Below, one piece after another: positions 22,435 through 34,777 of a stretch of DNA of 64,000 nucleotides. This DNA is from Chalara sp. BL73 (lineage: Eukaryota; Ascomycota; Leotiomycetes; Helotiales), in contig CAKJVC010000201.1 of NCBI GenBank assembly GCA_918026815.1, positions 124,001 through 188,000 of the forward strand, in the 5' to 3' direction. Each line of letters begins with the position of its first letter. The first letter of the stretch is position 1. Both the position numbers and the translations under genes were made by a program. The notes below the pieces were generated by a model. The model did not search any database, had not been told where the DNA came from, and was given only the letters and a program-made list of their open reading frames with translations.

Positions 22435-24749
22435 ATGTCTGCCCTTCAAAACTTCAAGGCACGCATGAAAGATCCTGATGAGATCCAAGGGCTCGAGGCT
22501 CGCCAGACAGCTACGCGGTCCCTGGATCACGATGTCGAGAACTTGAAGAATGCTCCACTGGTAGAGGCTACGCTTGCGGGTGAGGGCGCCCAGCGTATCG
22601 AGCTCATCCAACAGATCTGGGGCAAGCATGGCAAGAAACTCGTATTTACTGCCTTGGGAATATGTATGGTTGCTTAGTATGTACTTTGACGGCTATTGAT
22701 ACCAATGTTACCTTAAGGATAGACGCTAACTGTCGGCAGCGAGTTCGATGAAACGACATTCTCAACATATTACGCCTATGCCCTGTCTGATTTTCGCAAG
22801 ACCGCATCGTCAGCAGCATTAACGACGGCCTGCAACCTTGCTTTCTCCTTGATGAAGCCATTGTGGGCCAAGTTATCTGATATCTTTGGTCGTGCGGAAA
22901 TATATCCAGCGGCAATGACCATGATTATCGTTGGTCTCGTAACAGCTGCAAGTGCATCCAACTTCAACGCTTTTGCCGCAGGTACCGTGCTAAGAGTCAT
23001 GGGTATCACAGCCCTGAACTCTCTGAACACGATCGTCATCGCAGATCTTACCACTACTCGGCAGAGAGGTTTTGGTGTGAACTTCCAGTTCTTCCCTTAT
23101 CTCATTCTTCCATGGGTCTCTTCATACATTGTCGAAAAAGTAGTATCTCCTGGCGGTATCGGATGGGCATGGGGTATTGGTATCATCGCTATTATCTTCC
23201 CTCTTGGAACCCTGCCTATCACTGGTCTCCTCGGTTTCTATCAGCAACGTGCGAAGAAGCTGGAGAAAACCATTGTTAAACCACCTCGAATCAGCTTGTA
23301 TGAGATCGTCTCGAGTATCGACTTGGTTGGAATAATAATAATGGTTACCTCTCTTGCCTTCGTTCTCCTTCCACTTTCGCTGGCAAATCTGCAAAAAAAC
23401 GGTTACAATACTCCATGGATCATCGCTTTGATCGTCATTGGCTGTTTGGGGCTCACTACTGCTTTGCCATATTGGGAAAACCGCGTGGCTAAACACCCAT
23501 TCTTCCCATTGCGTTATGTTATACACAGAACAATCGGACTAGCTTTCCTCCTCTATTTTACAGATTGGCAAGTTATGATGATTTTCTCCATTTGAGACAA
23601 CTTGCTAATTTATTTTTAGTGAGTTTCCACATGCTTAAGCCGATTGCACGTTGTCAATTGTAATGGATGTGCCAACATTATGGCTTGAGACCAGCAACAT
23701 GCGATTCTGGTGGTGCATTTACTGACATAGACTAGATATGGCTGCTGCGGCCAGCCACGAATTTCTGTATAACTGGGCACTCATTGCACAAGGCTTTACT
23801 ATTATGCAAGCAACGAATTTGAGCTTTGTCAACAGTGTTCTGACATTCCTTACCGGAATGATCTTTGGATTAATCATGTGGAAGACGAGAACTTACAAAT
23901 GGTGAGTATTCGGCACTTACCTCTCATTCGGAGGACCTTTAACTGGAGAAAAAAAAATTAAAATTCGTGCATTGCACATTTTCGAAACGAAGTCGCTGAT
24001 TAGATGCCTCTAGGTGGATCATGGCAGGATGTGCGATCCGACTGATTGGATACGGCGTCATGTTCAGAATCCGTAACGCGCACCCGACCATGGCAGAACT
24101 GTTCATCGTTCAAGTTATACAAGGCATTGGCGACGGCATCGTTCAGACAGGTGGATACGTCGCCGCAACTGTTAATGTCCCTCACGCGGAGACGGCAGCA
24201 ATGGCAGCCCTGATTGTCATGGCAGGGACTCTCGGAAGTGCTGTTGGAAGCGCGATTAGCGGAGCAATTTATACAGGAACTTTCAGAGAGGAGCTGGCTA
24301 AACAACTTGGCTCACGATCAACTCCTGAGCTGATCGAGGCTCTTTTTAACTCCATCAACTTGGATGTCCCAGCATGGGGCACACCAGAGCGAATTGCTAT
24401 CAATACTGCTGTAAGTATTGAGGACATGAATTGAGCTCTTGCGTATACTGATTGCTTTGCAGTACAACCACGTCACTTCATACTTTTTCATTGCTGCTTT
24501 GGTGATCATCGCGCCTGGCTTCTTGATAGTTTTCTTCTTGCCGAACCAAAGGCTCAAGTGCGTCTTCCCATTTTCCCTGGAGATACCAATTTGCTAACAT
24601 ATGGTTTTAGTAACAATCAAAATATGGTTGAGGATGCGGGCATGTTCGGACAAACCCAGCACATTAATACCATTTCCGCTCGTGCTCCTGTGGCAGCAGT
24701 GGATGTGGACAATAAGACTGTGGTTGAGACTACCAAAGAAGAAAAGTGA
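22435..24749 (+). CDS. Siderophore-iron transporter (MFS, SIT family)
   Basis: SIT proteins import ferric siderophores by proton symport across the plasma membrane. I build six exons: 22435-22676, 22740-23566, 23736-23901, 24014-24410, 24463-24557 and 24611-24749 (about 621 residues). Family marks are YEFDETTFSTYYAYALSDF in the first membrane segment, LWAKLSDIFGRAEIYPAAM (motif A region), AAAASHEFLYNWALIAQGFT, and RLIGYGVMFRIRNAHPTMAE; about 14 membrane helices are expected. Five of the joins are clean. The exon 2 to exon 3 join is not: protein alignment to the family demands that exon 2 end at 23566, which would make the intron begin GG; the nearest GC donor (GCAAGT at 23568) shifts the frame and gives a stop. 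The gene may be newly inactivated, carry a sequence error, or use a rare splice. Regulation by iron is suggested by two upstream GATA motifs. Confidence 0.8.
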
Positions 24750-25504
24750 AGGGCCGTTTTTAAGATCATTGCCACTTATGAAATTAATTTTGGATCTTGG
24801 AAATGTGTGCTGGCACCTAGGGATATCACCTTCTTGTGAGCCATTGGCATCACTGCTGGTGTCTCATTTGAGCAGGGGCATATTCATATAGTTGTATAGA
24901 AGAGTAGCTGTTCTTCAATGCTCTGCATTTTAATTGCCTTTATCAGTATTAGAAGCGCGCAGTAGATGGCACCTGCATAGCTTTTCCTGGAGTTGCCGGG
25001 CCTTGCCCTTCCATGAAGTCAAGTGGAAAGACAACACGAACCCTGCCTCAGCTTTATGGGAAGCAGCCTCCTATTTCAAAAAGCACAAGCGCTTCTTGTT
25101 TAGCAGTAAAAGACCGGTAAAACAAAAAGAAGAACAGGATAAAGCAGAAATTCAGAAGCGATAAGTGAAAAAAGAAGAGAAACATCATCTCGGCCCAACT
25201 AGAGACCCAGAAGCCGAGTTCAAATGTTTGCATTGAGACCCATAACTTTCCTAATTACAAAAGAAACTGATACCGACAGTACCTTAACGCCAGTCCATAA
25301 AGAGACTTCCGTGCTTTATACACAATCTGATGAGATGACCTCCAGATAATCCTAACGCCTGACACCGTAAACGACTTTTAATATATACCGAGCGAGCTTT
25401 ATATGTACACCTACAATACATTAATCCTCCTTCCCCAATGAACATATAAAGATGCGACATACCTGTTTTTTGGTTTTGAATTTTTTTTACTATGTTATGA
25501 GCAG
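24750..25504. other. Intergenic region
   Basis: 3-prime flank of the transporter gene; nothing else recognised. A run of T lies near 25480-25488. Confidence 0.5.
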
Positions 25505-25846
25505 TCATATACCGCACAACCACCCAGACACCATACCGTGTAACTTAGCCTGGACGTCACCGACCCGGGTCAACAGCCCGTTGCCCGCCCAGTGTCGCTG
25601 CATGCTGCCCATCTCCTTGTACGCCATGAACCGCGGCGTCGAGGGCGTGTAGCCCGCTTCGTGGGGGAGCGAGTGCGTGAGCAGCGGCTGCAGCGTGAAC
25701 TGTGCTTGTCGGCGGCGGGGGGACGTCGAGCCCAGGGCTACGGGCGCGTGGGTATAAGATGAGGATACGGGAGGGGAGGGGTAGGATTGCGAGCAGATGA
25801 GGTAGGCGTCGGGCCCGATGGACGAGAATTGGTAGTTTGATGACAT
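25505..25846 (-). CDS. Hypothetical small protein, 113 residues
   Basis: A single open frame from ATG 25846 in good context (GACACAATGTC). The 5-prime two thirds are GC-rich in third positions, unlike the flanks, which suggests real coding sequence. The translation opens with MSSNYQFSSIGPDAYLICSQ, then a Pro/Ser stretch, then a denser part (PRFMAYKEMGSMQRHWAGNG, GDVQAKLHGMVSG). I recognise no domain. A GT donor after the codons for KLHG (GTATGG at about 25537) leaves open an additional 3-prime exon, since the last residues look less like protein. There is no signal peptide or membrane segment. Confidence 0.5.
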   Translation of the reverse strand: MSSNYQFSSIGPDAYLICSQSYPSPPVSSSYTHAPVALGSTSPRRRQAQFTLQPLLTHSLPHEAGYTPSTPRFMAYKEMGSMQRHWAGNGLLTRVGDVQAKLHGMVSGWLCGI

Positions 25847-26105
25847 TGTGTCCTTTCCCTTTACTTTCCTTTCTTGCGAGAGGTGGATTCAGGCTGCTTT
25901 GGTGAGTTGTGGAAGGAGTTCTTCAAAACGTGTGGACAGAATGTTCAGATGAATTCTGTGTTGCTTTTTTTTGGTGTGTGGACTGGTTTACTTGTGTGGA
26001 CTGTGAAGGAGGATGGATGGAAAGGAAGGGATAGGAAGTCTTCAGGAACTTGTATGCATGAGAGGGAAGCAGTATTGCAGTCTTAAGGAGGGACAATGTC
26101 ATTTA

Positions 26106-26333
26106 TCAAGTACGTAGCATAGCTCTTGCTCTCCACCAGCACTCGATTTCAATGGGTTCTTCCCTCTTCTCCCACGGGATCGAGGATTGAGGCTGCAAAG
26201 CATCCATATATGCTTTGCTGTATGGTGGAGGGGCGGGAGCGACAAAGGTGGTGGGATGGAGGGATGAAGTGGGATGGCATCCTTGGCGGCGGATGCGGGG
26301 CTGTGTTGCGGGTTGTGAGTGGTGGTTGGACAT
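26106..26333 (-). CDS. Possible small hypothetical protein or exon
   Basis: Open frame of 75 codons from ATG 26333 (context ACCAATGTC), Pro/His/Ser-rich at first and then PYSKAYMDALQPQSSIPWEK followed by an acidic-aromatic end. A GT donor (GTACTT) overlaps the terminal codons, so it may be a first exon spliced to something further down the minus strand. I tested a join to the 25846 frame and found no acceptor that keeps frame without a stop. No family is recognised. Confidence 0.25.
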   Translation of the reverse strand: MSNHHSQPATQPRIRRQGCHPTSSLHPTTFVAPAPPPYSKAYMDALQPQSSIPWEKREEPIEIECWWRARAMLRT

Positions 26334-28004
26334 TGGTTGCGGGTCACAAGCGAAACTCTGATGGGGTTGGCTCGCTTATTCTTGGTGTGGAAAGGATGTT
26401 GGGGCTTTGCTGCTTATGAGGAACGAGGAATGCATCCTCTTGCCTGTGTTTGACCATCATCTTGAAAAAAAAAAAAGTCAAAAAGTCTATATACAGTGAC
26501 GTTAAGAAGTTTTGGGCTATGACAAGCTTGCTGGTTGTCTTTTGCGAAGCAGATGAACTGATTCCTGTCTTGGACGACAATGGCTACCATCAGCTTTAGC
26601 ATCGATTGCTTGATTCATCGACCAATTATGTAGGTTACAGGCTGGATCCAAGATTATGATCCTAACCTGAGCAAAGAGCAACTACAACCTATTTCTGAGG
26701 GTTGGTTATGGCTACGGCTAATTTCTTACTCTCAAACACTTTCGGAAGATGCTCGTCTTCGAACCCCTACTGAATCCAGTATATTTAAACCAACCTATCT
26801 TCCATTTTAGCTGGCTCCTGACTTATACATTATACCCAAGATTTTACGCATGTTCCGCAGCTAACATTGGACTAATAAGCATTTTCCAACACAAATGCAC
26901 ATCCTCGGCATCCCGCGCACGACGGGAACACGCCAGCTCTTACGATGATGCCTCCAATAAGCACCTGCTCCACAACGGTGCTTAAATCACCAGCCGGTTC
27001 CGCTGAGTGAGTTAAGATACCTGATATCCTACGTAGGGTATCCTTGAACTTTCATTCTTCGTCAGCGGAAACGCTATTCTTTCTCCACCATACTCACGAT
27101 ATATTAAGTGTTCATGACTGGGACTCCAGCCAACTTCTGTCTCGGATGAAGCAATTGGCCGTGCCACGCCAGATGCTGGTGAATTCAGGCAAACCCATGC
27201 TCCAAGGCACACGAGCCCATTCCCATCACTTCTTGATTTGCCGCACCAATTCCAAGCAAGCATGGGCCATCCGAAATTGGCAGCGGGCCTCTATACAAAG
27301 GGGAGAAAGGTTATATCTTGCTGATGTCGCTGGCGTTCTTGACGAACCCTGAACGAGAACTAACATATTCTCGCGATGCTCTGCTGTGAGAGGTTACTTC
27401 TACTGATACTACCGTTTATTGCTGTGAGGTAGTGTGTAGAGGATCCTCACTTCTGTACCAACTCATTTCTGACCTTTGGTTTACCTACCGCGCCTGCTCT
27501 CGTGCAGCAGGAAACTGGGCCAATACAGCATCTTGCAGATGCGGCTGAGCATGCATGGGCATAGCACTTAAGTCAGGTGCGAATTTGATTTCCTTCATTT
27601 ACGATCGTGCTATGCGTTATTCGTAGAATTCACGTGGAATTACTTTTTGATTAGGAGAAGCAAACCTTCGCGTTTGCGGACGGATCTCGCCGCGTGAAAA
27701 TATTTTTGCTCACTAATGCATACATTGGAAAATCGAGGATGAAGGGTAACAAAAGAATAGAATGCTGTCATAGATATCTTATTATGTCCTCCAATCCTTT
27801 ACTATAGGTCTGACATGAGTCTTTATCATGATGCTTCCCTCTGAACATCACTGCCGCTTAGTCTTTCACAAGCCGTATATCAGGCTGAGAAGTAAATGAT
27901 ATAGAATAGTGATACAAGTAAATGAAATATGTGCAGGTTGTGCCGTAATCCGATCCCAGCAAGAATGCCCCAAAAACGCCGACCTAAAGGAAAACTCAAT
28001 GTGT
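26334..28004. other. Intergenic region
   Basis: About 1.7 kb with short, unsupported frames only. It holds the promoter side of the small minus-strand ORFs and the 3-prime flank of the Pro-His-rich gene. No repeats or RNA genes were spotted. Confidence 0.5.
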
Positions 28005-30028
28005 TTACTGCTTAGTATCTGGTCCGAGAATATCGTCTAAGCTTCCATGCGATGATTGACTAGGGCTATAGTCCGAGCTTCCTGGTGTGTAGCGTAATCC
28101 ATCGGCAATCATGCTATCGCTGTCGTCGCTACCCTCATAGGCGGGGAGCTCCTCATCACCAGCTTGACTTGCTGTCTCATAGTCTCGCATCATTGGCGCC
28201 GAGTCGTGGACTGGGATGGCAAGTGCGTGGGCATGTGTTGGAGCTTGTTGTGTCGGTTGATATGTGAGTTGTTCTCTAGATCGCCCTTCTTCAGCGTTGA
28301 CCATATCGTCAACCACGGATGCGGCATTTTGCAACTGATGAATCTCTTCACTCATTGTGGTTGACAGGCCATCCTCCATGTCTGAGAGAAGAGCGGTTCG
28401 CTTCTCCTCGTAATCACTTGATGCCTCATCATCAGACCCGCTGTTTCCACCTATTTTGGCGAGAAGGCGGGTGATGGCGTTCTTGTGAGCGATACGACGC
28501 CGGTGACGGCGTTCTTCGCGGCGTGCTTTTCGCGCAGCTTTCCTCGATGGAGTACATGCACGTCGATGAAGCGCTAGAAGGAGAAAAGCACAGAGAAAGC
28601 CGATAACGGTAAACTTTAAGATATGAAAAGCTCTACCATATGGGGGACCACGATGATGTGGTGGGCGCTCCCCGAACATTCCTGGAGGTGGAGGCGGTGG
28701 TGCATTCCCGTCAAAGTGCAATGGTGAGCTCTCTCCATGGGGCGGAGGAGGGGGATGCGGACCGTCTTCGTGATGAGGTGGTGGAGGAAAGTCATCAGGC
28801 GGTGGGTGGTGTGGTCGGTGACCTCCAAAATGAGGAGGGGGCGGTCTCCTATCATCATCAGGCCCGTCGTGGAAGTGATCCTGGCCGTGGTGGGGTGGAG
28901 GCGGCCCATCAAATTCGGGGCCATCATGGGGAGGAAAAGGGGGCGGAGGATGATGTCTTCCTGGCTCGCCGTGAGGTGGAGGTGGTGGTCCGTGATGCCA
29001 TCTGTGGTGTGGTGGAGGTGGAAATCGGCAAATTGGAAGGAAGTGGTGCGGCCTTCTATGCGGCGGTGCAGGGTGGGTTCCATTTGGTGGGCCGTGGGTA
29101 TGGTTACCGTGCTTGCCTGGAAATTTGTCTTTACCAGGGAAAGGGAAGGGAGGGTGATCAGGCTTGTCTCCATCTGGACCATGCTCGCCAGCCAATTTTC
29201 CATACACATGATGAGCTGCATTTTTAGCCTTCTGGGCTACACCGGAGAGGACACATTTCAAGCTATCGCAGTCTTTGATATCATCTGGGAAGTGCCTGGA
29301 TGCATGCTCGGCAATCGCCTGGTGCTTTTCAGCAATGAGAAATTCTAGCTCATGCATCTGGGCAATTAACCAATCCAACTCCGCGAATTCATGCTCAAGA
29401 CTATTGACTGGAGACGGGGCTTCTCCATGAATAGGTCGAAACGTTGGAACTGGACGGGAAGCAATGTCATCCGGGGTCAACAGATTCTCTGTAAGGCGAA
29501 GAATCTCTGTCTGTCCGTTCTGTCGGAAGAGGGTAGAAAATCCGATGTCTCCAACCTTCATTCCATCCACTGCTTTGACAGTGAACTTCAAAAATTGAGA
29601 ATCTTGTTCCCCATTAGCCTTAATGCAGGTGACCTCCCATGAGGCGACAACGATTTTCTCGGATTGTGTTGCAATCTCTCCACTCCCAGCGAGGACATCG
29701 TTCCTTTGCTCCAGCGCTAATTTCTGACCCTCGATTACGATGTTTGCTTGACCACAAGCTTCAGGCGAAGAGAAAACCTCGAGGCGGAGGCCAAGTTGTT
29801 GACCAGCCCACTCATCGGCTGATTGGTCACCCTGAACATCGAGGGTCACAATCGCAGTCGAGTGATCTATATGTATTCATTAGGTCAAATCTTCATGTGT
29901 GATATGGATGATTTCATACCTGCGACACGACCAGCCTGAGTGTCATGCTTCTCATCATAAGGCTGTCCTGGAAGAATAAAAGCTGATGCGACTGGCGCCA
30001 GCACGACGGCAGCCTTCAGGCCCCGCAT
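28005..30028 (-). CDS. Secreted-type I membrane protein with Pro-His-rich ectodomain
   Basis: Two exons on the minus strand, 30028-29920 and 29866-28005, with a 53-bp intron, encode 656 residues. The start gives a clear signal peptide (MRGLKAAVVLAPVASAF). Residues 40-165 form a globular-looking domain; a helical part follows (FAELDWLIAQMHELEFLIAE) with two Cys nearby. Residues about 235-445 are an extreme Pro/His/Asp/Gly region with blocks such as HHRWHHGPPPPPHGEPGRHH, then one transmembrane helix (FHILKFTVIGFLCAFLLLAL, near residue 450), a very basic stretch (ARKARREERRHRRRIAHKN) and an acidic Ser-rich cytoplasmic tail. The topology resembles cell-wall stress sensors in general layout, but I recognise no family. 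Dense His suggests metal or pH sensitivity; that is inference. It is uninterrupted. Confidence 0.8.
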
Positions 30029-31672
30029 TATAGTGATGGTGCCTAGGAGGGACTGCTATGATTTGGACTGAAACACGATACCAAAAGGAAACGTAAATAT
30101 TTTGGTGGCTATCGCTCGTGCCAATACGTCGATGCCTGGCTTTTCACTGAAAACACAGAATAGTAAAAAGAACGAAACGAGAGAAAGAAGGGAGCCTGCT
30201 GGTAGTGATGCCGTTGATGATGCGGCTGCGCAAATCATTGTGGTGGGGATGGGCACGAAAAGCTTACGCGTTCAGGGCTGGCCCAGACATGACCTAATTC
30301 CACTTGAGAGCGGCCAGAAATCCACTTGAATCGCCATATCCATACAAATTCCCAAATCAAGATACACTCTCATTATTTCTCATCTCAAAACGATGTCAAC
30401 GGTACGCGTCGAGGTTTTTATTATAACGTAGAGGGCTCAATATTTCCAACGCCTCTTCTTTTCCCCCTCCCCCCTAGTGTGGTGCAAAGACAGCCCCAAA
30501 GAAACAACATTATTGCATGGTTGGTCTTTGTGACCACCGTACGCTCATTGAGTTGTCTTAATCACGTTGTTAATATTATTACTAAGAGTCATGCAGTCAA
30601 CGTTGCCTTTTTTTTTTCATTAATCAAAGAACGCGATTTCTCTTCATCTTGCTTTCGAGCCTAGATTTCTCTTGCTTCAAGGTATATCTAGGTTTTTCAC
30701 TTGTCCGTCGACCTGGATTCGGATTTGTAGATCCCGCTAGTCACTCGTCCAAGCGGAAGGACACTGTTGTACCTCACCGTCGCGAATTATTATGTCTTCC
30801 AATTGACAAAGCCTTGAAACTTTCTGCTGGCTCATAGTTGAGCCACGGGATGGTCGAGACTTATGCATTTTCTTCACTTATGCGGGTGCAAGTTCGATTT
30901 TTCGTGAACAGCGGCATATACTGTTTGCCCAGGCAAGCTCTGAAGTCCATAGCAATGCGTTATGCCTCCTTTGTCTATTTTGCCCAAGGTCTGGGAAGCA
31001 CTTGTCCAGTCTGGCCAACTGCGTTGCGTTTAATGCGGAAAGACGGCTCCTATCAGATGAGCGTATGGACAGCGCACAAGCGTCACTCTGCTATTGGACA
31101 CATGCTGGAAACTTGTCGGCCTGTCTTCTACCTAGCTCGTAGAGGATACCATTCCGTATGGCCAGCCTTGAGGCATGTACAATGTACAGTACATGTGTCA
31201 GTGTCGACATAATTATTTATTGGTTACTCAACCAGAGGATTGCATCATTGTTTAGCCTAGGTGTAGTATAGCTCTCTTCAAGTAGGCTAGCGGCAGCATG
31301 TAGTAGCCCAAGTCCTTCCCACTGTCATTCGCGAGCCTTGTCTGTATTAGTTCGGTGTGAATAGAGACAAGGGTCTTGTGGGGTTTGCCGATGGTGGTTG
31401 ATTGATAGACGCGGCTCTATCCTATGAGTGGCCCACCACATAGAAAGTTGTCAGCTTACAGACGCTTCTCAGGATTGGGACATAATCAGAAAGAGGGGTC
31501 TGAGTCCCAATATCTCAAGAGTTACCTTGACCCAAATCCTGTTATCCATCGCATAGTGTCAATGCGCCTTTCGCACGAGTAGGATTGCTCCACGCCCAGC
31601 CTGAGCACGAGGTCTTCGAGAGGCACAGCAAATAAAATCCGATTTGTATGCTGACGCGACTGGAACTAACTA
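30029..31672. other. Intergenic region upstream of PAL
   Basis: About 1.6 kb between divergently transcribed genes, so it carries both promoters. A T-run lies near 30609-30618. An open frame at 30850-31212 begins with ATG but its composition is not protein-like. Nothing else is supported. Confidence 0.5.
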
Positions 31673-34325
31673 ATGCAGCAGTTACTTAAAATCACTCAAC
31701 CTCTTCAGATTACTTCAATGGCTTTGCATAGAGATCATATCCTTGAGGAATGGCGATCTCTGTCATCAGTATGTCTATTCCAAAATATAGAGCCAACCAA
31801 TTGTAGTCAGCTGCGAGTACTGATGGAATATAGACTGTCAAGAGGCAAGATCAGATATATTTGGATGGAAGATCACTCGACATTCCGGCATTCATAGCTG
31901 TGTCCAAATATGGAGCCAAGCCTTCTCTTGACAGGCTTTTACCTGAAGCAATCTCAAGCATTGATGGAAGTGTTGAGTTTCTTCGACGAGAACTTGCGGC
32001 AGGCCATTCCGTATATGGTATGTATCTTTATCTTAAACTCATAGTCGATGGACGGAGGTATAGATTAACTTTTCACAAGGTGTAACAACCGGTTTCGGTG
32101 GTAGCGCCGACACATTTACAACAGCAACCGACAAGCTACAGGTTGCTCTCACACAAATGCAATTGAGCGCCATTCTTCCAGTATTTGGCTATCATGGCGT
32201 CCCCAGCCAGGCCAGAAGTCGAGTGGTCATACCGGTTGGACATCAACTTGCTGCACTTTCCATGCCTGAGCACTGGGTGCGAGGATCCATGCTCATCCGT
32301 TGCAACTCTCTGCTCAGAGGTCACTCAGCGGTTCGTTTGAATGTAACTAGGATCCTTATTTCTTTACTTCAGCACAATGTCATTCCACTTATCCCAATCC
32401 GGGGTAGCATTTCAGCATCCGGCGATTTGTGTCCGCTATCGTATCTGGCTGGTACCTTGGAGGGAAAGTAAGTAAATATTTACCCTCAGTTAACACATAT
32501 CCAACGAATCCGATCGAGCGTATCTCTTCGCAGATTTCCTTTCGTTTCTTCCTCTATTACTTACTAGAACCTACAGTCCTGATGTTCGCTGTTGGACTGG
32601 CCCTCCCACGGCAAGAAAGCTTATTCCAGCTGATGAAGCACTACGGCAATTAAAAATCAAGCCGGTGGTGTTTGAGCCGAAGGAAGCTCTCGGCTTGTTG
32701 AATGGAACAGCTGTTTCTGCAGCTGTGGCAACTTTGGCACAGCATCAAGCTGATCATCTGATAATGTTGGCCCAAGTTGCTACTGCCATGGGCGTGGAAG
32801 CCATTCAGGGGAGGATTGGCAGCTTCGCTCCATTTATTGCTAATATACGTCCGCATTTAGGCCAGATAGAGGTAGCTGGAAATATCAAAGCCTTCCTCAG
32901 TGGCACATCCTTGGCTACAAGAGATGAGGATGAGGAGGTATGTGATAGGCATCTTCGTCAAGACCGTTATTCGCTGCGTACTGTATCGCAATGGCTTGGT
33001 CCGTATATTGAAGATCTTACCTTGGCACGAAAACAACTCCGTATTGAATTGAATTCTACAACAGACAATCCCCTGATTGATATTCACAGCGAGAAAGTGC
33101 ACCATGGAGGAAATTTCCAGGCAGTCACAGCCACGTCGTCAACGGAGAAAGTCCGCTTAGCCATCCAGATGATTGGTAAAATGGTATTTGCTCAAAGCTC
33201 AGAATTGTTAAATGTCCACCAGAACAATGGACTTCCACCAAATCTCGCTGCTGATGAGCCAAGCCTCTCATTTACTATGAAAGGCGTGGATATCAATATG
33301 GCTGCTTATATGTCGGAGTTGGCATCCCTTGCGAATCCGGTCAGTAGCCACGTACAGTCGGCAGAGATGGACAACCAGTCTCTCAATTCTCTTGCATTAA
33401 TATCTGCTAGGTACACTCATATGGTAAGTGTGATTTATGAAAGTCTTTCACAATAGTCAAAAGAACCATAAAACCAGATTTCACTTTTGGCTATCCTTGC
33501 TGATCTACATATCTGTAGTCTCTCGATGTTCTTTCGCTCATGTTATCTGCACACCTTTACTCACTCTGCCAAGCACTAGATCTGCGGGCAATGAATAGCC
33601 AATTCATTAAGCTTCTAAAACCCGGCATTAAATCCCTGACTAAGAAGACTTTTGAGCAAATTATATTATCTACAGAATTAGGTGCTTGGCATCAGGCCAT
33701 CTGGAAGGCAACTGAACACGCATTAGAGTCAACAATCACCAGAGACTCATCGGTGTGTTCTCGTTGCATCCCATCGCATCTTCGAGTTCTAACAGAAAAT
33801 CATAGGATCGGTTCATAGAAGTTGCCAAATTACTTCAACTAGTTTTACTTGAAAAGCTAGAATTCTCAGGCACAAGCTCAGACTCGATGCTAAAACTTGT
33901 CTTTACTTGGACTTCAAAAGTCGCTGAGAGCGCTCGCAACCTTTTCACCGAGAACCGGTCGAGATATATGGAGAATCCCGATGCAACTCCATACCTTGGG
34001 GCAGCATCGAAGCGAATGTACCAATTCATCCGCAATGACTTGAAAGTGCCATTCCACCAAGGACTCGTTGATCATCCTACATTTAACCACAAGTAAGTAG
34101 TGCCTGATTTCGGTTCCTCATGCCCCTGATCTGAATTATGTCAAATGGAAAGCTAACATAGAGAATTTTAGTGGAGAAGATCGTTCCAAGCTGAAAACCA
34201 TTGGATCACAGATCAGTATCATTCATGAGGCACTACAAGACGAGAGGCTTGTTCAGCCTGTCATGGAGTGTTTCAAAGATGTTGCGAACGAGCCCGAGAG
34301 GTTAGCTTGCAAAGCCAGACTATAG
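31673..34325 (+). CDS. PAL: Phenylalanine (aromatic amino acid) ammonia-lyase
   Basis: Seven exons, 31673-31768, 31834-32017, 32080-32467, 32577-33423, 33519-33752, 33806-34092 and 34172-34325, give 729 residues, the usual fungal PAL size. The enzyme deaminates phenylalanine to cinnamate using a self-made MIO cofactor. The MIO triad is Ala206-Ser207-Gly208 in SISASGDLCPLSYLAG. The catalytic Tyr93 lies in YGVTTGFGGSADT. Further family blocks are LDGRSLDIPAFIAVSKYG, NSLLRGHSAVR, NGTAVSAAVATLAQHQ, STTDNPLIDIHSEKVHHGGN and NHQ-type VHQNNGLPPNLAADEPSLSF. All six introns are GT-AG and keep frame. At the position of the substrate-selectivity pair (His-Gln in yeast-type PAL) this protein has Met120-Gln121. 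It lies 450 bp upstream of LSM4, with no pathway neighbours, so a catabolic role or a product used elsewhere is possible. Confidence 0.93.
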
Positions 34326-34777
34326 ATGAAATTCAAGCCAGACCTAGATAGTGTTCATGTTAATGGAGATAGAAGGTGTGAGAATTAGAAAATAGAAAGA
34401 ACACACTATTACGGAGCAAAGTTCTGTCAAATACTATTTCATGAATTGAGATGATTATTATGGACGATTAATAAGTATAACTTAAATAAGCTAATTAAAA
34501 AGGTATTTTCCTTTGAAATCTAACATCGTATGTGCAATTGTTGATTCCTTCGGATGCTCCCCTTGTGTACTGGGAATCCAGATTGATTTGGAAGGTTGTC
34601 GATTGGTATTTAAAGAAGTTCGGCTGCCGTAGTAATTCACTCCTAAAATTACGGCAGCTTATTAGAGCCCCTGCCACAAATATCAGATCCCCGCGTCACT
34701 CTAATTGTGAGCATCAACTTCACTAAGCTCCCTTTTTGTCCTCTCCACAAGCTTTATAGAGCACATAATATACAATT
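34326..34777. other. PAL-LSM4 intergenic region
   Basis: AT-rich 3-prime flank of PAL followed by the LSM4 promoter. No further gene seen. Confidence 0.6.

Noticed and set aside
28640..29348. Two plus-strand frames of about 200 codons each
   Set aside because: They are antisense shadows of the Pro-His-rich repeat region; the minus-strand protein has signal peptide, intron and membrane helix to support it.
30850..31212. 121-codon frame with an ATG
   Set aside because: Composition is not protein-like, no motif, no splice context, and it lies in a divergent promoter region.
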